A stretch of 34,021 bases of DNA from Cytophagaceae bacterium. Its GTDB lineage: Bacteria; Bacteroidota; Bacteroidia; Flavobacteriales; Flavobacteriaceae. The notes beneath the pieces were generated by a model. It was not told the origin of the DNA, did not search any database, and saw nothing but the letters and a program-made list of their open reading frames with translations. Both the position numbers and the translations under genes were made by a program. Below, piece by piece: positions 1-8,360 of the stretch (position 1 is its first letter; the number at the start of each line of letters is the position of its first letter). Where the stretch lies: NCBI GenBank assembly GCA_002712765.1, contig PAUP01000035.1:1-34021 (forward strand). Direction: 5' to 3'.

Positions 1-1
1 A

Positions 2-2515
2 AATGGAAGTTATCAGATACCGGTGAGCTATGTGGGGATGAAAACCTATGAAGAAAGCCTAACAACGCAAGAAAGCGATATTACCAAAGACTTTACCATC
101 TATCCAGACAATTCATTGGATGCGGTCGAACTTACCTACGAGATGCCAGTCACCATAAAGGGTGATACTTTGATATACAACGCCGATTCATTTAAAAATG
201 GTACCGAACGCAAATTAGAGGATGTCTTAGAAAAATTACCAGGCGTAGAAATTAATGAAGATGGACAAATAGAGGTCGAAGGAAAGGTAGTTAATAAACT
301 TATGGTAGATGGCAAAGATTTTTTTGACGGCGATACCAAATTAGCGACCAAAAATATCCCGTCAAAAGCGGTAGACAAAATTCAAGTGTTGCGCAACTAT
401 GCAGAAGTGGGCCAACTGAGCAGCGTAACCAATAATCAAGATAATGTGGCTCTGAATATCAAATTAAAGGAAGGAAAAGAAAATTTTTGGTTTGGCAATG
501 TAACTGCTGGTGGTGGTGTTGCTCCAGATAATGGGCTTTATTTACTTCAGCCCAAATTGTTTTATTACAGTCCTAAATATAGTATCAATTTTATTGGTGA
601 CGTCAATAATATTGGCGAAGTAGCCTTGTCTCGACGCGATATCAGGAATTTGAGTGGTGGTTTTAGGGCACCTAGCAGAAGCAGCGGGACCAATATCAAT
701 CTAGGTGATAACGGCCTCAATTTTTTGACCAATCAGGCCAATGCCCTCGAGATAGAAAACCGCTTGGGCACAGCCAATTTTAGCTACTCCCCAACAGCAG
801 CATTAGATTTGAGCGGTTTTGTCATCTTTAATAGTAGCGATATACTTTCTAGAGAAACCAATCTGATACAATACACCGATCCGAGCTTAGGAATTCCAGA
901 CGAGCGTACCGAACAGTCTAGTACCGAACGCTCCAATCAAGGTTTGGTCAAGCTAAGCGCCAAGTATCAACCTAATTTTAGCAATCAGTTAGACTATGAT
1001 GTATTAGGTCGCATCTCTGACGATCGCCAACGGCAAGACTTGGTCTCATCTGTGGTGGGTGCTACCAACCAGCTAGACGAGGTCACTCCTTATAGTATCA
1101 ATCAAAGTCTTAATTATTACTACACCCTAAACGAAAACAATATTTTTGCCTTTGAAGCACAGCATTTATACAAGAATGAAGACCCATTTTACAATGCTGT
1201 ACTCAACAATGATCCAGATGGAGATGATGCCTTTGACCCTACCGCCATTGCGCTGGGCCTTGATACGACAGCTAACAGTTATGATCTCAATCAAACCCGA
1301 AGAATCAAGTCCAATCAACTGGATGCCAAATTGGATTATTACAATATTTTAAATTCCAAAAGCAATCTCAATGTCACCTTTGGCACCATTTTGAGCAGAC
1401 AATCGTTTAATTCAAACATTTTTCAATTTTTAGAAAACGGCGATCGGTTTGAGCCCACACCAAACTTTAATGAGGGCCTAGCGACAAATGACGTGATTTA
1501 TAATTTTAGCGATGTGTATATGGGACTGCACTATAGAGTGCGCACGGGAAAATTTACCTTAACCCCTGGCTTTTCGGTACATGCCTATGGCAACAAGAAT
1601 ACTCAAGGAGGGCAAACTTTTGAAGATAATTTCTTTAGAATACTTCCCGATTTTGAAACGCGTATTCAACTCAAAAAAAGCGAAGCCCTTACTTTGAGAT
1701 ATGATATGCGCAATCAATTTACCGATGTGACCAGACTGGCACAAGGTGTAGTGCTCAACAACTTTAACAACATTCAATTTGGGGCACCAGACCTACAAAA
1801 CGCACTTTCACATAATCTAAGTTTGTTTTACAGTAGTTTTAATCTTTTTAATTATACAAATGTATTTGCTAGAGCCTCCTACTCTAGTAATATTGATCAG
1901 ATTAGAAGCCTGACCAATTTTGAAAATGTGATTAGAACCAGTACCTTTTTTAATTCGAGCTTTGCAGACGAAAACGTGAATGTCTTTGGACGCGTACAAC
2001 GCACCTTTGGAAAGATTCGAGCGAGTTTAAGAGCGAGTTTTAATTACAGTAAGATCAATCAGTTTATTCAAGAACAGCAATCGCTCAACGAAGGCTATAC
2101 CCAAACCTATACCCCAAGTATACGTACCAATTATAGAGAAGCGCCTAATGTTAGTGTGAGTTATCGCTACAGTGTCACCGATAACAATCAAGGCGGGCGT
2201 AAAACCACTTTTATTACCAATGCCCCATCTATAGCATTTGATGCCTACATCTGGGAAGCCTTAACCTTTAGAACCAATTACACCTATACCAATCAGGATC
2301 TAGGCAATGGCGAGTCTCAATCGTTTCAAAACTGGGATGCTACCCTCGCCTACAGGAAGGATAGAGATGCCAAATGGGAATACGAAATCAAAGCAACTAA
2401 TTTGCTCAATATTGATTCTCAGGTGCGTAACAGCGCAAACAACATCTCAGTGTTTTCGTCAGAGACCTTTATACAGCCTAGATTTATTACCTTAAGACTA
2501 GTCTACAATTTATAG
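2..2515 (+). CDS. TonB-dependent-receptor-like outer-membrane beta-barrel protein, 5'-truncated by window edge
   Basis: The reading frame is open from base 2, so the signal peptide and most of the N-terminal carboxypeptidase-D-like regulatory domain lie outside the window. The visible start (…PVSYVGMKTYEES) looks like the last strand of that domain. A plug-like region follows at about residues 45-150, with the motif GTERKLEDVLEKLPGVEI and then VDGKDFFDGDTKLATKNIP. The rest, about 680 residues, is rich in alternating aromatic and polar beta-strands and ends in LRLVYNL, a typical outer-membrane barrel terminus. In Flavobacteriia this family (OMP_b-brl_3 type) is outer-membrane localised and often linked to TonB-type uptake or to GLPGLI-family proteins. 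No substrate can be assigned. No clear terminator follows the stop codon. The GTG at base 23 is merely the first start-like codon in the window and is not the real start. Confidence 0.88.
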   Translation, partial: NGSYQIPVSYVGMKTYEESLTTQESDITKDFTIYPDNSLDAVELTYEMPVTIKGDTLIYNADSFKNGTERKLEDVLEKLPGVEINEDGQIEVEGKVVNKLMVDGKDFFDGDTKLATKNIPSKAVDKIQVLRNYAEVGQLSSVTNNQDNVALNIKLKEGKENFWFGNVTAGGGVAPDNGLYLLQPKLFYYSPKYSINFIGDVNNIGEVALSRRDIRNLSGGFRAPSRSSGTNINLGDNGLNFLTNQANALEIENRLGTANFSYSPTAALDLSGFVIFNSSDILSRETNLIQYTDPSLGIPDERTEQSSTERSNQGLVKLSAKYQPNFSNQLDYDVLGRISDDRQRQDLVSSVVGATNQLDEVTPYSINQSLNYYYTLNENNIFAFEAQHLYKNEDPFYNAVLNNDPDGDDAFDPTAIALGLDTTANSYDLNQTRRIKSNQLDAKLDYYNILNSKSNLNVTFGTILSRQSFNSNIFQFLENGDRFEPTPNFNEGLATNDVIYNFSDVYMGLHYRVRTGKFTLTPGFSVHAYGNKNTQGGQTFEDNFFRILPDFETRIQLKKSEALTLRYDMRNQFTDVTRLAQGVVLNNFNNIQFGAPDLQNALSHNLSLFYSSFNLFNYTNVFARASYSSNIDQIRSLTNFENVIRTSTFFNSSFADENVNVFGRVQRTFGKIRASLRASFNYSKINQFIQEQQSLNEGYTQTYTPSIRTNYREAPNVSVSYRYSVTDNNQGGRKTTFITNAPSIAFDAYIWEALTFRTNYTYTNQDLGNGESQSFQNWDATLAYRKDRDAKWEYEIKATNLLNIDSQVRNSANNISVFSSETFIQPRFITLRLVYNL

Positions 2516-2814
2516 CAATAGCTGTAGGCTGTAATTGATCTGCGCACCTTGGGGTCACCGCCAATACAATGGTTTAGGTTGCGCTTTTTAGTATCCTAGC
2601 TTGCAGGCCTGACCATGAATAGCAAAGATAGCGGCCGAACCCCATTTGAACCCATTAATGTTCAAGCAACCCATATACGTGACGATGATTTTTAGGATCA
2701 CTCTTTTTATAGGCTAAAGACATGATGCGAATTACACCCCATTTTTACTGACATAGCTTGCTATAGATCTATTGGATTGATTATCTTTGCCCCCTTTACA
2801 AAAACACGCAAAAT
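2516..2814. other. Intergenic stretch between receptor gene and purB
   Basis: These 299 bases hold no convincing gene. The last 60 bases contain the purB promoter. A 26-codon open frame at 2615-2695 (starting MNSKDSGRTPFEP) has no recognisable match and no promoter, and I do not call it a gene. I see no tRNA, and no strong hairpin follows the receptor stop codon. Confidence 0.6.
2758..2789 (+). promoter_or_regulatory. purB promoter, Bacteroidetes primary-sigma type
   Basis: TATCTTTG at 2782-2789 is an exact TAnnTTTG -7 box. A TTG at 2758-2760 lies 21 bases upstream, close to the usual -33 spacing. The purB ATG follows 25 bases after the -7 box. Confidence 0.7.
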
Positions 2815-4158
2815 ATGTCGTTGTCACCACTGCAAGCCATATCGCCTATCGATGGACGCTATGCATCAAAAACGGATACTTTAATCCCTTTTTTTTCTGA
2901 AGAAGCCTTAATTAAGTATCGCGTCAAGGTTGAAATAGAATATTTTATTGCCTTATGCGAGCTTCCCTTACCGCAACTAGAATCTGTAGACAAGCATTCT
3001 TTTATTGCTTTGCGCGAAATCTACTCAGAATTTACCACAGCAGATGCACAGGCGATAAAAGACATAGAGAAAGTGACCAATCACGATGTCAAAGCCGTAG
3101 AATACTTTATCAAAGAAAAATTTGATCGTCTACATTTATCAGACTACAAGGAGTTTATTCACTTTGGACTGACCTCTCAGGATATCAATAATACCGCCAT
3201 CCCACTTAGTTTGAAGGATGCGATGAATCAGGTGTATATCCCTCAACTTTTAGAAGTTGTGGATCATTTGAGACAACTAGTTGATGAGTGGGAGTCTATC
3301 CCGCTTTTGGCGCGCACCCATGGGCAACCGGCATCTCCTACTCGTTTAGGAAAAGAAATTGAAGTTTTTGTAGTGCGTATTGAAGAACAACTCAATCTTT
3401 TAAACGATATTCCTAGCGCTGCCAAATTTGGCGGTGCTACTGGTAATTTTAATGCGCATAAGGTGGCCTATCCCGAGGTAGATTGGAAAGCTTTTGGATC
3501 GCGATTTGTACATGACACCCTAAAGATGCAGCATTCATTTCCTACCACCCAAATAGAGCACTATGACCACATGGCCGCCCTCTTTGATGGATTAAAACGC
3601 ATCAACACCATCCTTATTGATCTAGACCGAGATTTCTGGACCTATATCTCTATGGATTATTTTAAGCAAAAAATTAAAAAAGGAGAGGTCGGATCTAGCG
3701 CTATGCCGCATAAGGTAAATCCTATCGACTTTGAAAATAGTGAAGGAAATCTAGGGATGGCCAATGCCATTTTTGAACATCTATCGTCAAAATTACCTGT
3801 TTCAAGATTACAACGTGATTTGACCGATAGTACGGTACTTAGAAATATTGGTGTACCAATAGGCCACACTATTATCGGATTACAATCTACCTTGAAAGGA
3901 CTTAACAAGCTATTGTTAAACGACACTAAGATCGCAGCCGATTTGGACAATAATTGGGCGGTAGTTGCCGAAGCGATTCAAACAATATTACGTCGTGAAG
4001 GCTATCCTAATCCTTACGAAGCCTTAAAAGCATTGACTCGAGTAAATACAGGCATCAATCAAGCCTCTATTGCAGCCTTTATAGAAACGCTTGATGTTTC
4101 AGAATCGATTAAAGCCGAATTAAAAGCGATTACACCACAAAACTACACAGGTATTTAA
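2815..4158 (+). CDS. purB: Adenylosuccinate lyase
   Basis: PurB acts twice in cytoplasmic purine synthesis. It releases fumarate from SAICAR, giving AICAR, and from adenylosuccinate, giving AMP. The 447-residue protein has the usual length for the E. coli-type family. It opens with LQAISPIDGRYASKT, carries the TSQDINNTA substrate-binding segment (about residues 122-130) and ARTHGQPASPT with the catalytic-region histidine (about 166-176), and has the fumarate-lyase signature GSSAMPHKVNP (about 296-306) with the mobile-loop serine. The ATG lies 25 bases after an exact TAnnTTTG promoter, and a strong GC-rich terminator follows the stop, so it is probably transcribed alone. Nothing is unusual. 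Confidence 0.97.
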   Translation: MSLSPLQAISPIDGRYASKTDTLIPFFSEEALIKYRVKVEIEYFIALCELPLPQLESVDKHSFIALREIYSEFTTADAQAIKDIEKVTNHDVKAVEYFIKEKFDRLHLSDYKEFIHFGLTSQDINNTAIPLSLKDAMNQVYIPQLLEVVDHLRQLVDEWESIPLLARTHGQPASPTRLGKEIEVFVVRIEEQLNLLNDIPSAAKFGGATGNFNAHKVAYPEVDWKAFGSRFVHDTLKMQHSFPTTQIEHYDHMAALFDGLKRINTILIDLDRDFWTYISMDYFKQKIKKGEVGSSAMPHKVNPIDFENSEGNLGMANAIFEHLSSKLPVSRLQRDLTDSTVLRNIGVPIGHTIIGLQSTLKGLNKLLLNDTKIAADLDNNWAVVAEAIQTILRREGYPNPYEALKALTRVNTGINQASIAAFIETLDVSESIKAELKAITPQNYTGI

Positions 4159-4176
4159 ACTTCATATCTAACTATA

Positions 4177-4205
4177 AAAAGGCGCCCAAAGGCGCCTTTT
4201 TTAAT
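4177..4205 (+). terminator. Intrinsic terminator after purB, probably bidirectional
   Basis: The arms GGCGCC (4181-4186) and GGCGCC (4191-4196) form a hairpin with a 4-base loop, flanked by an A-run and a T-run that lengthen the stem. Because of the A-run on the left it could also stop the minus-strand sigma/anti-sigma operon, which ends at 4215. Confidence 0.88.
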
Positions 4206-4214
4206 GTTCAAGAA

Positions 4215-4616
4215 TTATTGAAAGCGTTTTTTGCCTAGAGAAATTTCTAACCCCATCCAAAGCGCCACCGCCAGCATACCATAGGTCAAACTTGATGGCA
4301 CCTGCCACTCCAGGTCTAATGGTAAAAATGTTAACTGTTCTAACTGCTGCTCCACAGAACGACTAACTCCAATTGAAGTCTCCAAGGAGGTTGACGTAAA
4401 AAGTGTATAGGCCAATAATGCACATACTGTAAAAGCGATACACAGCCACCCTATTCGGCTTATCAAGGGTTTATAAACCAGTACAGGTTTTTCTGAGGCT
4501 TTCTCTACAGCCTGCATCACTTGAGCCGTAAAGTCTGATGAGGGCTGCTCTACCCCTGCTTCTTTAATGTGCTTGGCACTCCATCTGTCCAAGGCTTGCT
4601 CTTGCTCATTTTTCAT
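4215..4616 (-). CDS. Small two-TM membrane protein, putative anti-sigma factor
   Basis: This 133-residue protein matches no family I can name with confidence. It has a hydrophilic N-terminal segment of about 50 residues, starting MKNEQEQALDRWSAKHIKEA. TM1 is at about 52-72 (GWLCIAFTVCALLAYTLF), followed by a roughly 35-residue presumably periplasmic segment and TM2 at about 108-126. Its start overlaps the end of the upstream ECF sigma gene by 11 bases, which implies translational coupling. That position, plus a cytoplasmic N-terminus ahead of a membrane anchor, is the classic arrangement of a membrane anti-sigma factor. No HxxxCxxC zinc motif is present, so it is not a ZAS-type anti-sigma. 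The function is inferred from context only. Confidence 0.6.
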   Translation of the reverse strand: MKNEQEQALDRWSAKHIKEAGVEQPSSDFTAQVMQAVEKASEKPVLVYKPLISRIGWLCIAFTVCALLAYTLFTSTSLETSIGVSRSVEQQLEQLTFLPLDLEWQVPSSLTYGMLAVALWMGLEISLGKKRFQ

Positions 4617-5187
4617 AACGCATCTTAATTTCTTGTGGAAGTCTGCTTTGCATAATAATAAATAATTTTTTTCTGATCCGAAACAATTTGACCTTTGTAT
4701 TGTTCTTGGTTAGCCCTATAATTTGAGCAATTTCTTCCAAGGATTGCTCGTGCAAATAATACAGAGTAATCAAAAAGGCATCGGCTTGAGGCAAAAGCGC
4801 AATGCACTGTACTACTTCAGCACGCTCGTATTGGGCGTCTATCTGTGCTTCTATTTCGGGGGTTGTTATGCTCAATACATTATCATGAATCTCATAGGCG
4901 TGGTGGGTGGGGCTGTTACGCTTTCGCGAAAGCGCATCCAGACACGCATTATAGGTAATACGATATAACCAAGTGCTAAATTTAGAATCACCTTTAAAAC
5001 TTTGCAATTTCTGAAAGGCTTTAAGAAATACATCTTGAGCGATCTCTTCTGCTTCTTCCCGCTGTTTGATCATGCGTATGGTTAGGGTAAAAACCAATTG
5101 TTTATAGCGATCTACTAAAATGGCAAAGGCATTAACATCACCGCCTAAGGTCTTCTCAATGATTATGTGATCTGGTGGATGGTTCAT
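4606..5187 (-). CDS. RNA polymerase sigma factor, ECF subfamily
   Basis: A 193-residue ECF sigma factor with only regions 2 and 4. Region 2 (about 22-95) contains YKQLVFTLTIRMIKQREEAEEIAQDVFLKAF and GDSKFSTWLYRITYNACLDALSRKR. Region 4 (about 128-178) contains the helix-turn-helix around SLEEIAQIIGLTKNNTKVKLFRIRKKL. It directs polymerase to alternative promoters. The predicted partner anti-sigma overlaps its 3' end. Its own promoter region carries TGTAACC-N15-GCGTC, the same element found in front of the divergent DUF6249 gene, so autoregulation is likely. The ATG is only 9 bases past the -10-like GCGTC, implying a leaderless or nearly leaderless mRNA. The next methionine would delete part of region 2, so this start is preferred. 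A 16-bp CTTTCGCGAAAG-type palindrome lies in the linker and encodes ALSRKR. Confidence 0.93.
   Translation of the reverse strand: MNHPPDHIIIEKTLGGDVNAFAILVDRYKQLVFTLTIRMIKQREEAEEIAQDVFLKAFQKLQSFKGDSKFSTWLYRITYNACLDALSRKRNSPTHHAYEIHDNVLSITTPEIEAQIDAQYERAEVVQCIALLPQADAFLITLYYLHEQSLEEIAQIIGLTKNNTKVKLFRIRKKLFIIMQSRLPQEIKMRYEK
4919..4934. repeat. Palindrome CGCTTTCGCGAAAGCG in sigma-factor gene
   Basis: A perfect 16-bp palindrome within the ECF sigma coding sequence, read there as ALSRKR. It is one of six copies in the window sharing the CTTTCGCGAAAG core. Confidence 0.9.
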
Positions 5188-5196
5188 TTTTTGTAA

Positions 5197-5223
5197 GACG
5201 CATAAACCGCTTATGCGGTTACA
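5197..5223 (-). promoter_or_regulatory. Probable ECF-type promoter of the sigma operon (TGTAACC-N15-GCGTC)
   Basis: On the minus strand TGTAACC occupies 5223-5217 and GCGTC 5201-5197, with 15 bases between. AAC in the -35 and CGTC in the -10 match the general ECF promoter pattern. The same seven- and five-base blocks with the same spacing lie in front of the divergent gene. Inverted repeats (CGCATAA at 5199-5205 with TTATGCG at 5211-5217, and AACCGC at 5205-5210 with GCGGTT at 5215-5220) fall inside this promoter only, and could be an extra operator. Confidence 0.72.
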
Positions 5224-5279
5224 CCTTAGTGCAACATATTATCTAATTGTATACTTCACTAGAAAAACATTAGATTTTC

Positions 5280-5306
5280 TGTAACCCATTTTACAATAAT
5301 TGCGTC
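5280..5306 (+). promoter_or_regulatory. Probable ECF-type promoter of the DUF6249 gene (TGTAACC-N15-GCGTC)
   Basis: TGTAACC at 5280-5286 and GCGTC at 5302-5306 are separated by 15 bases, identical in sequence and spacing to the element upstream of the divergent ECF sigma gene. A TSS shortly after 5306 would give a leader of about 40 bases before the ATG at 5353. No TAnnTTTG box is seen here. Confidence 0.72.
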
Positions 5307-5352
5307 ATAAGAGAGAAGAACAAAAAAACATTTCAATCTAAAAACAACAATT

Positions 5353-5694
5353 ATGGGAGGCGAAGTATTAATATTTATCTGTTTATTCTTAGTATTATTT
5401 GGAATTGCGTATTTGCATTATTCTACAAGAAACAAAGAGCGACTTGCCCTTATTGAAAAGGGAACTGATGCGGGCATCTTTAATCAATCACGAGAAACTC
5501 CCCCGGTGTGGAAAGTACTCGTATTAAATCTAGCGCTTTTGCTTATGGGTATAGGCATTGGCGTACTCTTAGCGTTGCTCATTCAGGAATCACTGGATTT
5601 TTACAGTGATGCCCTCTACCCAGGTTTAATCTTCTTGATGGCCGGCACAGGGCTCATGACAGGCTTTTTTATGACCAAAAAGTACGTCAACTAA
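5353..5694 (+). CDS. DUF6249-type small membrane protein, likely target of the neighbouring ECF sigma factor
   Basis: A 113-residue protein with three predicted TM helices, at about 4-24, 52-75 and 86-108. A cytoplasmic motif (RNKERLALIEKGTDAGIF) follows TM1, and the KERLALIEKG sequence is what I recognise from DUF6249 proteins of Bacteroidetes. No biochemical role is known to me. The gene is divergent from the ECF sigma operon, and both promoters carry TGTAACC-N15-GCGTC, so it is probably part of that sigma factor's regulon. It may take part in membrane-stress response or sensing; that is inference. A hairpin terminator follows the stop codon. Confidence 0.82.
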   Translation: MGGEVLIFICLFLVLFGIAYLHYSTRNKERLALIEKGTDAGIFNQSRETPPVWKVLVLNLALLLMGIGIGVLLALLIQESLDFYSDALYPGLIFLMAGTGLMTGFFMTKKYVN

Positions 5695-5715
5695 GCGCAT
5701 ACCAAAGATGAGATC

Positions 5716-5748
5716 AAGTCTAGACTCAAGCAGTTCTAGACTTTTTTT
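5716..5748 (+). terminator. Intrinsic terminator after the DUF6249 gene
   Basis: AAGTCTAGA (5716-5724) pairs with TCTAGACTT (5735-5743) across a 10-base loop and is followed by a T-run. Confidence 0.8.
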
Positions 5749-5783
5749 ATGCGTATCAAATCAATAGCGTGCACTAATCCTAA

Positions 5784-6497
5784 CTAGGCCAATAGCGGCA
5801 ACATATCACTAGCCTTTTCAAAAGATCTAAACTTTTGATGCTCGATCTCATAATCGATTTGCTCGTGAATCCAAGTTGTGTGAAAAGGAATGTGAAAGGC
5901 TGTTCCTCCTATTTCCAATACAGGAATAATATCTGATTTTAACGAATTACCCACCATCAAAAATTGCTCGGGGGCTATGTCCAAATGTGCAATGAGCTCT
6001 TTGTAGTTTTTGGGCTGCTTATCTGACATCACTTCGATGTGATGAAAATAAGGAGCAAGCCCCGAACGTTGCAACTTGCGCTCTTGATCTAGTAAATCGC
6101 CTTTGGTGGCCACAACCAATCGTATATTTTTCTCAGTCAAATGTTGCAATACCACTTCGATGCCGTCTATGAGTTCTACAGGGGCATTGAGCATTTCTTT
6201 CCCCAAGTCAATCAAAGCTTGGATCACCTCTAGGGTGACTGCGCCTTCTGTAATTTCGATAGCCGCTTCAATTAATGACAAGGCAAAGGGTTTTATACCA
6301 TAACCATAAAGCGGAAGATTGCGCATCTCCATTTCAAACAAGCGTTTTTGACATTCTTCATAGGGTAAATAGTCGCTTAAGAGGGCACAAAATTGATCTT
6401 CGGCATCTCTAAAAAAGGTTTCATTAATCCATAAAGTATCATCGGCATCAAAGGCAATAGCCTTAATGGATTGGAGAGATAGGGGTTGATCGTTCAT
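5784..6497 (-). CDS. HAD-superfamily hydrolase (phosphatase)
   Basis: A cytoplasmic haloacid-dehalogenase-fold phosphatase of about 237 residues. Motif I is FDADDTLW (about 15-22), holding the nucleophile and acid/base aspartates. Motif II is VVATKGD (about 127-133). The motif III lysine is in SDKQPKNYKEL (about 158-168), and motif IV is VGNSLKSDI. A helical cap (about 30-105) sits between motifs I and II, as in subfamily I enzymes such as phosphoglycolate phosphatases and YjjG-type nucleotidases. The substrate cannot be read from sequence. I start at 6497 (MNDQPLSLQSIKAIAF) because the extra 19 upstream codons (MRSIVFKPKK…) do not resemble the family. Confidence 0.88.
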   Translation of the reverse strand: MNDQPLSLQSIKAIAFDADDTLWINETFFRDAEDQFCALLSDYLPYEECQKRLFEMEMRNLPLYGYGIKPFALSLIEAAIEITEGAVTLEVIQALIDLGKEMLNAPVELIDGIEVVLQHLTEKNIRLVVATKGDLLDQERKLQRSGLAPYFHHIEVMSDKQPKNYKELIAHLDIAPEQFLMVGNSLKSDIIPVLEIGGTAFHIPFHTTWIHEQIDYEIEHQKFRSFEKASDMLPLLA

Positions 6498-6615
6498 ATG
6501 ATTAAAGGTACTAAAGAATCGCAGTTTTTTAGGCTTAAAGACAATACTTCTCAAAAAAATAAACGCTGCTTTAACTTCGTTGCGTCAAGCAAACCGCCTC
6601 CCAACTATCCCACAT

Positions 6616-6646
6616 AAAAAAAGCCCATGTTTTAAAAACATAGGCC
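6616..6646 (-). terminator. Intrinsic terminator after ettA
   Basis: Read on the minus strand, GCCTATGTTTT pairs with AAAACATGGGC (one G-T wobble) and is followed by a run of seven T. It lies just beyond the ettA stop codon. Confidence 0.85.
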
Positions 6647-6668
6647 TTGCACAGTGTCATCATAAAGG

Positions 6669-8360
6669 TTAACGCACCAATTTCTTGTATTTAATTCGTT
6701 TTGGCATCAAATCACCACCCAAGCGTTTTTTCTTGTTCTCTTCGTAATCAGAAAAACTGCCTTCAAAGAAATACACCTGACTGTCTCCTTCAAATGCCAA
6801 TATATGCGTACAGATACGATCTAAGAACCAACGGTCGTGACTAATAACGACAGCACAACCCGCAAAATTCTCTAAACCTTCTTCTAGCGCACGAAGTGTA
6901 TTGACATCGAGATCATTGGTAGGCTCATCCAGCAATAATACATTTCCTTCTTCCTTTAGCGTCATCGCTAGATGCAGGCGGTTACGCTCTCCTCCAGAAA
7001 GGGTGGCTACCTTTTTGTTTTGTTCGCTTCCGCTAAAGTTAAAACGGCTCAAATAGGCTCTAGAATTGACCTCCTTGCCTCCCATTAAAACCAATTCCTG
7101 CTCGTCAGAAAAATTTTGCCAGATTGTTTTGTCAGCATCAATATTACTATGACTCTGATCTACATAAGCGATCTTGGCTGTTTCTCCTACGGTAAAGGTC
7201 CCCTTATCGGGTTGCTCTTCGCCCATGATCATTTTAAAGATGGTCGTTTTACCAGCCCCATTGGGACCAATAATACCTACTATACCCGCTTGAGGTAGAT
7301 TAAAATTTAAGTCTTCATATAACAATTTGTCGCCAAAGGCTTTACTCACACCCTGAGCCTCTATCACATTCGTACCCAGACGCGGGCCATTTGGGATATA
7401 GATTTCTAATTTCTCATCGACTTGTTTTTGATCTTGGCTCAATAGCTTGTCGTAATTCTTTAAACGCGCCTTTTGTTTGGTTTGACGTCCTTTGGCTCCT
7501 TGTCTTACCCATTCCAGCTCTCGCTCTAAGGTCTTTTGACGTTTAGATGCTGTTTTGCTTTCCTGAGCCATACGCTTGGACTTTTGATCCAACCAAGAAG
7601 AGTAATTACCCTTCCAAGGGATACCTTCTCCTCGATCTAATTCCAAAATCCAACCCGCTACATTATCCAAGAAATAACGGTCGTGGGTAACAGCAATCAC
7701 CGTTCCTTTATACTGTGCGAGATGGTGCTCTAACCAATGTACAGACTCTGCGTCCAAGTGGTTGGTAGGCTCATCTAATAATAGTACGTCGGGTTCTTTA
7801 AGCAATAATCGACACAAAGCAACACGACGTTTCTCTCCTCCAGAGAGCACGCCAATTTTTTGATCGCCTGGCGGGGTGCGTAAGGCATCCATAGCGATTT
7901 CTAACTTGGTGTCTAGCTCCCAGGCTCCGCGCGCATCAATCTCATCTTGCAATACAGCTTGGCGTGCCATGAGCTTCTCCATTTTATCGGCATCACTATA
8001 TACCTCCTCTAGACCAAACTGATCATTAATACTATTGTACTCGTCAAGAATGGCTACAGTCTCGGCTGCACCTTCTTTAACCACTTCCAATACCGTTTTA
8101 TCAGGATCTAAGGTAGGTTCTTGCTCTAGATAGCCCACGGTATAATCTTGTGAAAAAACTACATCTCCTTGGTAGTTTTTATCAATACCTGCAATTATTT
8201 TCATCAAGGTAGATTTACCTGATCCGTTGAGACCTAATATGCCTATTTTGGCTCCGTAAAAGAAGCTTAGGTATATTTTTTTAAGTACAGGGGTCTGGGC
8301 GCCTGGATAGGTTTTTGAAACCCCAGACATTGAAAATATTATTTTTTTATCGTCGCTCAT
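6669..8360 (-). CDS. ettA: Energy-dependent translational throttle protein EttA (ABC-F ATPase)
   Basis: A cytoplasmic ribosome-associated ABC-F protein of about 563 residues, with two nucleotide-binding domains and no membrane segment. NBD1 has Walker A GLNGSGKST (about 42-50), signature LSGGEKRR and Walker B LLLDEPTNHLD. A charged linker with KGRQTKQKARLKNYDKL follows (about 290-310). NBD2 has [17 protein letters not shown] and LLLDEPTNDLD. The N-terminus IIFSMSGVSKTYP and the overall length match EttA. In E. coli EttA gates the first elongation steps according to the ATP/ADP ratio. The start is set at 8360 (MSDDKK) because the family begins there and a TATTTTTG promoter box lies upstream. 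The ABC-F subfamily assignment is strong; EttA-equivalent activity in this lineage is inferred. Confidence 0.94.
   Translation of the reverse strand: MSDDKKIIFSMSGVSKTYPGAQTPVLKKIYLSFFYGAKIGILGLNGSGKSTLMKIIAGIDKNYQGDVVFSQDYTVGYLEQEPTLDPDKTVLEVVKEGAAETVAILDEYNSINDQFGLEEVYSDADKMEKLMARQAVLQDEIDARGAWELDTKLEIAMDALRTPPGDQKIGVLSGGEKRRVALCRLLLKEPDVLLLDEPTNHLDAESVHWLEHHLAQYKGTVIAVTHDRYFLDNVAGWILELDRGEGIPWKGNYSSWLDQKSKRMAQESKTASKRQKTLERELEWVRQGAKGRQTKQKARLKNYDKLLSQDQKQVDEKLEIYIPNGPRLGTNVIEAQGVSKAFGDKLLYEDLNFNLPQAGIVGIIGPNGAGKTTIFKMIMGEEQPDKGTFTVGETAKIAYVDQSHSNIDADKTIWQNFSDEQELVLMGGKEVNSRAYLSRFNFSGSEQNKKVATLSGGERNRLHLAMTLKEEGNVLLLDEPTNDLDVNTLRALEEGLENFAGCAVVISHDRWFLDRICTHILAFEGDSQVYFFEGSFSDYEENKKKRLGGDLMPKRIKYKKLVR

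Noticed and set aside
2615-2695. 26-codon open frame in the receptor-purB intergenic region
   Set aside because: Too short to assess, no promoter or conserved feature seen.
3657-3950. 97-codon minus-strand open frame inside purB
   Set aside because: Antisense to the catalytic region of PurB with no independent support.
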